Shown here in pieces: positions 6,847 to 8,710 of a stretch of DNA of 8,710 nucleotides. The stretch lies in the NCBI GenBank assembly GCA_013044465.1, contig JABEUL010000188.1:1-8710 (forward strand). Direction: 5' to 3'. The stretch is from Acidimicrobiales bacterium. GTDB lineage: Bacteria > Actinomycetota > Acidimicrobiia > Acidimicrobiales > JABEUL01. A model generated the notes under the pieces. That model did no database searches. It had not been told where the DNA came from and saw only the letters and a program-made list of their open reading frames with translations. The number at the start of each line of letters is the position of its first letter. The stretch's first letter is position 1. Position numbers and translations under genes: made by a program.

Positions 6847-6918
6847 CTCGGGGGGAAGGACTCGAACCCTCAATAACAGGGCCAGAACCTGCCGTGTTGC
6901 CAATTACACCACCCCCGA
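6847..6918 (-). tRNA. tRNA-Gln (anticodon CTG)
   Basis: A 72-nt cloverleaf begins TCGGGGGTGG with a 7-bp acceptor arm ending in U1-A72. The anticodon stem GCAGG/CCTGT closes the loop TTCTGGC with anticodon CTG (reads CAG), and the T-arm is GAGGG-TTCGAGT-CCTTC. The discriminator is G and is followed by CAAA and then ATG, so no CCA is encoded and the next gene begins almost at once. U1-A72 is a typical tRNA-Gln feature. Confidence 0.96.
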
Positions 6919-6934
6919 AGGGTGATTTACATAC

Positions 6935-6964
6935 TTTATCCCAAGTGAGATTCATGTTTCACAA
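6935..6964 (-). promoter_or_regulatory. Possible promoter of tRNA-Gln and the downstream HNH gene
   Basis: On the minus strand, TTGTGA (6959-6964) and GATAAA (6935-6940) are separated by 18 nt. The predicted start lies some 10-15 nt before the tRNA. The -10 match is moderate. If used, it would drive a tRNA-Gln/HNH transcript separately from gltX and the YdcF-like gene. Confidence 0.4.
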
Positions 6965-7013
6965 GTAATTGGGCAGGTGCCAACTTTTCACCCAGCTTGA
7001 TCTACGGATCTCC

Positions 7014-7640
7014 TCATCCAAGGAACGTGTTATGCAGCCAGTCCATAAACGTCCACCCAAACACTCTCCCGACAGCTACTTCGCCGCCTTCCAAAGCAAA
7101 ATCCCCGACGACTGACCCTCCCCCCAAAGGAGATTTCCTGGTTGGAGCGTAATGAGGAGATAGGCCAAGCGTAGAGGTCATATTTCCAATTCGATCCATG
7201 TGAAAAGGATCTGAGACTAAGAGAATTTCCTTAATCTTTTTTTGCTGGCACCACTGATTTACAAGTCCAAGTGACTGCCAAGAGTCATCCCCGCCAACTT
7301 GAACAATTGCCGCTGGGTTAATTCCTTTGGCTACTAAATAGTTGAGCGATGCTTGGGCCTGAGAGATTGTGGTACCGGGGGATTGATAACCAGTAACGAT
7401 TATCGTGGGAGCCATGTGTTGGTTGTAAAGATAAATTGCTTGATCTAAACGTGAAGCAAGGTCCGAGCCAGGACTATTTCCACTTACATTGGAACCCATT
7501 ACCACAATTGCTTGGGCTGGAACATCGTTATTCACCCGGGACACCATAATTACTTGGAAAAGCGTGACTATGTAATAAATAACTAAAATTCCAAGAACGA
7601 TAAGGATTACCTTCTTGACTATTTTGAATGGAAATAACAA
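7014..7640 (-). CDS. YdcF/SanA-like (DUF218) membrane-anchored protein
   Basis: The 208-residue protein has one N-terminal membrane helix (about 8-31) and a Rossmann-like DUF218 domain. Visible family elements are AIVVMGS (44-50), Arg64 in a DLASRLDQAIYLY segment, TIIVTG (79-84), and LLVSDPFHMDR (140-150), which matches the conserved Ser-x-x-xHM-x-R block. The family includes SanA, linked to envelope integrity and drug exclusion, and YdcF, which binds S-adenosylmethionine; the reaction is unproven. The start is TTG at 7638-7640, because the only other Met residues lie much further in and a GGAG (7648-7651) sits 7 nt upstream, inside the last codons of gltX. Only one base separates the gltX stop from this start, so translation is very likely coupled. 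The frame ends in TGA at 7014. Confidence 0.85.
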   Translation of the reverse strand: MLFPFKIVKKVILIVLGILVIYYIVTLFQVIMVSRVNNDVPAQAIVVMGSNVSGNSPGSDLASRLDQAIYLYNQHMAPTIIVTGYQSPGTTISQAQASLNYLVAKGINPAAIVQVGGDDSWQSLGLVNQWCQQKKIKEILLVSDPFHMDRIGNMTSTLGLSPHYAPTRKSPLGGGSVVGDFALEGGEVAVGRVFGWTFMDWLHNTFLG

Positions 7641-7641
7641 C

Positions 7642-8710
7642 TTAGTTCTCCAAACCCTTACTCTGATTTAGTTCCGTTGGGCTATATCCAGCTTTAACTC
7701 GCTCTAGTGCCAGGCTAATTCTATCTAGCACTTTTGCTCTTCCTAATATGAACATTGATTCGAATAACGGAGGCCCCACGGATCGACCAGTGATGGCTAT
7801 TCTAAGAGGTGCTTGGACCTTTCCCAACTTTTTCCCAATAGAATCGGCAATATTTGAGAGTCCATCATGGAGTATTTGAGTCTCCCATTTACACTCTTGA
7901 TAGTAATCGAGTGCCTTTTCAAGTATGTCAAAGGCAGACTCATTGCTCATGACCGCCTTGTTCCAAGAGTCAGTGTCCATTGGCACCTCATTTAGAAAAA
8001 AGAACTCTACCATAGGTGGGATCTCAGAAAAAGTAGCCACTCGTTCTTTAATTAACGCTGCTATTTGGCTCCAAATATTGGGATCAAAGTCAGCATCTGC
8101 CCATGTTGCTCTCGGAAAGGAAAGCCATGGTTTTGCTTCCAAAGTGAATCTGTCGATATCTAGCTCCCTAATGTAAGTTCCACTGAAGTGAGCCAACTTC
8201 TTTTCATCAAAAAATGCTGGGGCTAAATTCACTTTGGTTAGATCAAAGAGCTCGACCATCTCTTCCAAATTGAGAAACTCCCTATCATTTCCCGGTCCCC
8301 AGCCAAGCAAAGCTAAATAGTTCACCATAGCTTCTGGAAGTATTCCTTGGTCCCTGTAGTCCTCAACTGCTACCTTGTCACGCCGCTTTGAAAGCTTTTG
8401 CCTTTTCTCATTGACCAAAAGTGGCAAATGCGCAAAAGTCGGAAGCGCTCTTTGTGAATCATCGGTAGGATTTAATTTCCCATCTAATGCCTGCCAGAGA
8501 AGAATTACTTTGGGAGTATTGGGTAAGTGTTCTTCGCCCCTTATTACATGGGTAATTTCCATATCAATATCGTCGACGGTGTTGGCCAACACAAAAAGAG
8601 GAGCATTATTTGCTTTCATGATTGCAAAGTCTTCAATCACACGATTTTCCACCACAACCTCGCCTCGGACAAGATCGTCAACTGTAGTTTTTCCCTAAAG
8701 GGGAACCATA
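7642..8710 (-). CDS. gltX: Glutamyl-tRNA synthetase, C-terminal part, with an in-frame TAG near the window edge
   Basis: After the TAG at 8695-8697, 350 residues of class I GluRS follow to the TAA at 7642-7644. Landmarks are DDLVRGEV shortly after the TAG, ANTVDDIDMEITHVIRGEEHLPNTP (from 8583 downward), the KLSK loop (KMSKS equivalent) at about 8386-8397, LALLGWG, and a C-terminal ITGRSVGPPLFESMFILGR anticodon-binding region. The N-terminal half with the HIGH motif lies off the right edge. The enzyme attaches glutamate to tRNA-Glu and, in organisms without GlnRS, also to tRNA-Gln. The GTG at 8653-8655 is internal: the 13 residues before it are clearly GluRS-like. Upstream of the TAG the same frame gives MVPL, which fits the family's V-P followed seven residues later by DD, so the TAG appears to replace one ordinary codon. 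This could be a sequencing error, a point mutation or a readthrough site. Confidence 0.92.
8695..8697 (-). other. gltX: In-frame TAG stop inside gltX
   Basis: The codon is exactly in phase with the gltX frame (GTG at 8653-8655 plus 14 codons). It sits where relatives have a variable, often acidic residue, so a single GAG-to-TAG change would explain it. An alternative is one extra A in the AAAAA run at 8686-8690, which would join another upstream frame reading YGSPLGK; that frame looks less GluRS-like. Confidence 0.75.

Noticed and set aside
8653..8655. GTG as the true start of a short GluRS-like protein
   Set aside because: GluRS homology continues for 13 residues upstream of it, so it is an internal codon.
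8695..8697. TAG reassigned to an amino acid in this organism
   Set aside because: The thiolase, BI-1 and HNH genes end in TAG at the expected family lengths, so TAG acts as a normal stop here.

Overview
The window looks like a chromosomal piece of an uncultured actinobacterium with moderately low GC; an Acidimicrobiia-like lineage is my best guess. The grounds are an actinobacterial-type Bax-inhibitor-1 protein, an SCP-x type thiolase, a secreted HNH nuclease of a kind common in actinobacteria, two tRNA genes without an encoded CCA end, and a gltX gene close to tRNA-Gln and tRNA-Glu. That last arrangement is also known from other actinobacteria such as mycobacteria. Ordinary AGGAGG-type ribosome binding sites and sigma-70-like promoters are visible. 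The lineage call is inference.

Layout. 1-1133 (minus) is the N-terminal 377 residues of a polytopic membrane protein that runs off the left edge. Divergent from it, 1315-2508 (plus) is an SCP-x type thiolase with its own promoter. Then 2509-3097 holds no protein gene. Within it, about 2604-2962 folds on paper into a compact structured RNA of roughly 360 nt on the plus strand. A promoter-like element lies just upstream, and a small hairpin follows. I could not match this RNA to any family I know, and it is the main candidate for something undescribed. Next come two minus-strand genes for secreted, cysteine-containing proteins of unknown function (3098-3721 and 3760-4410), probably one operon behind a good promoter at 4491-4519.

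The right half is all on the minus strand. In transcription order it reads gltX (C-terminal part), a YdcF/SanA-like membrane-anchored protein starting 1 nt after the gltX stop, tRNA-Gln(CTG), a predicted lipoprotein HNH nuclease starting 4 nt after the tRNA, a Bax-inhibitor-1 family membrane protein, and tRNA-Glu(CTC). GluRS and the two tRNAs form a functional group. In actinobacteria a non-discriminating GluRS usually charges both tRNA-Glu and tRNA-Gln, and GatCAB then amidates the latter.

Two oddities stand out besides the RNA. The gltX reading frame is interrupted by an in-frame TAG at 8695-8697, although homologous sequence lies on both sides of it. The HNH gene has almost no room for its own leader and is probably released from a tRNA-mRNA transcript by tRNA 3' processing. 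No CRISPR array, transposase, integrase or phage gene was seen.
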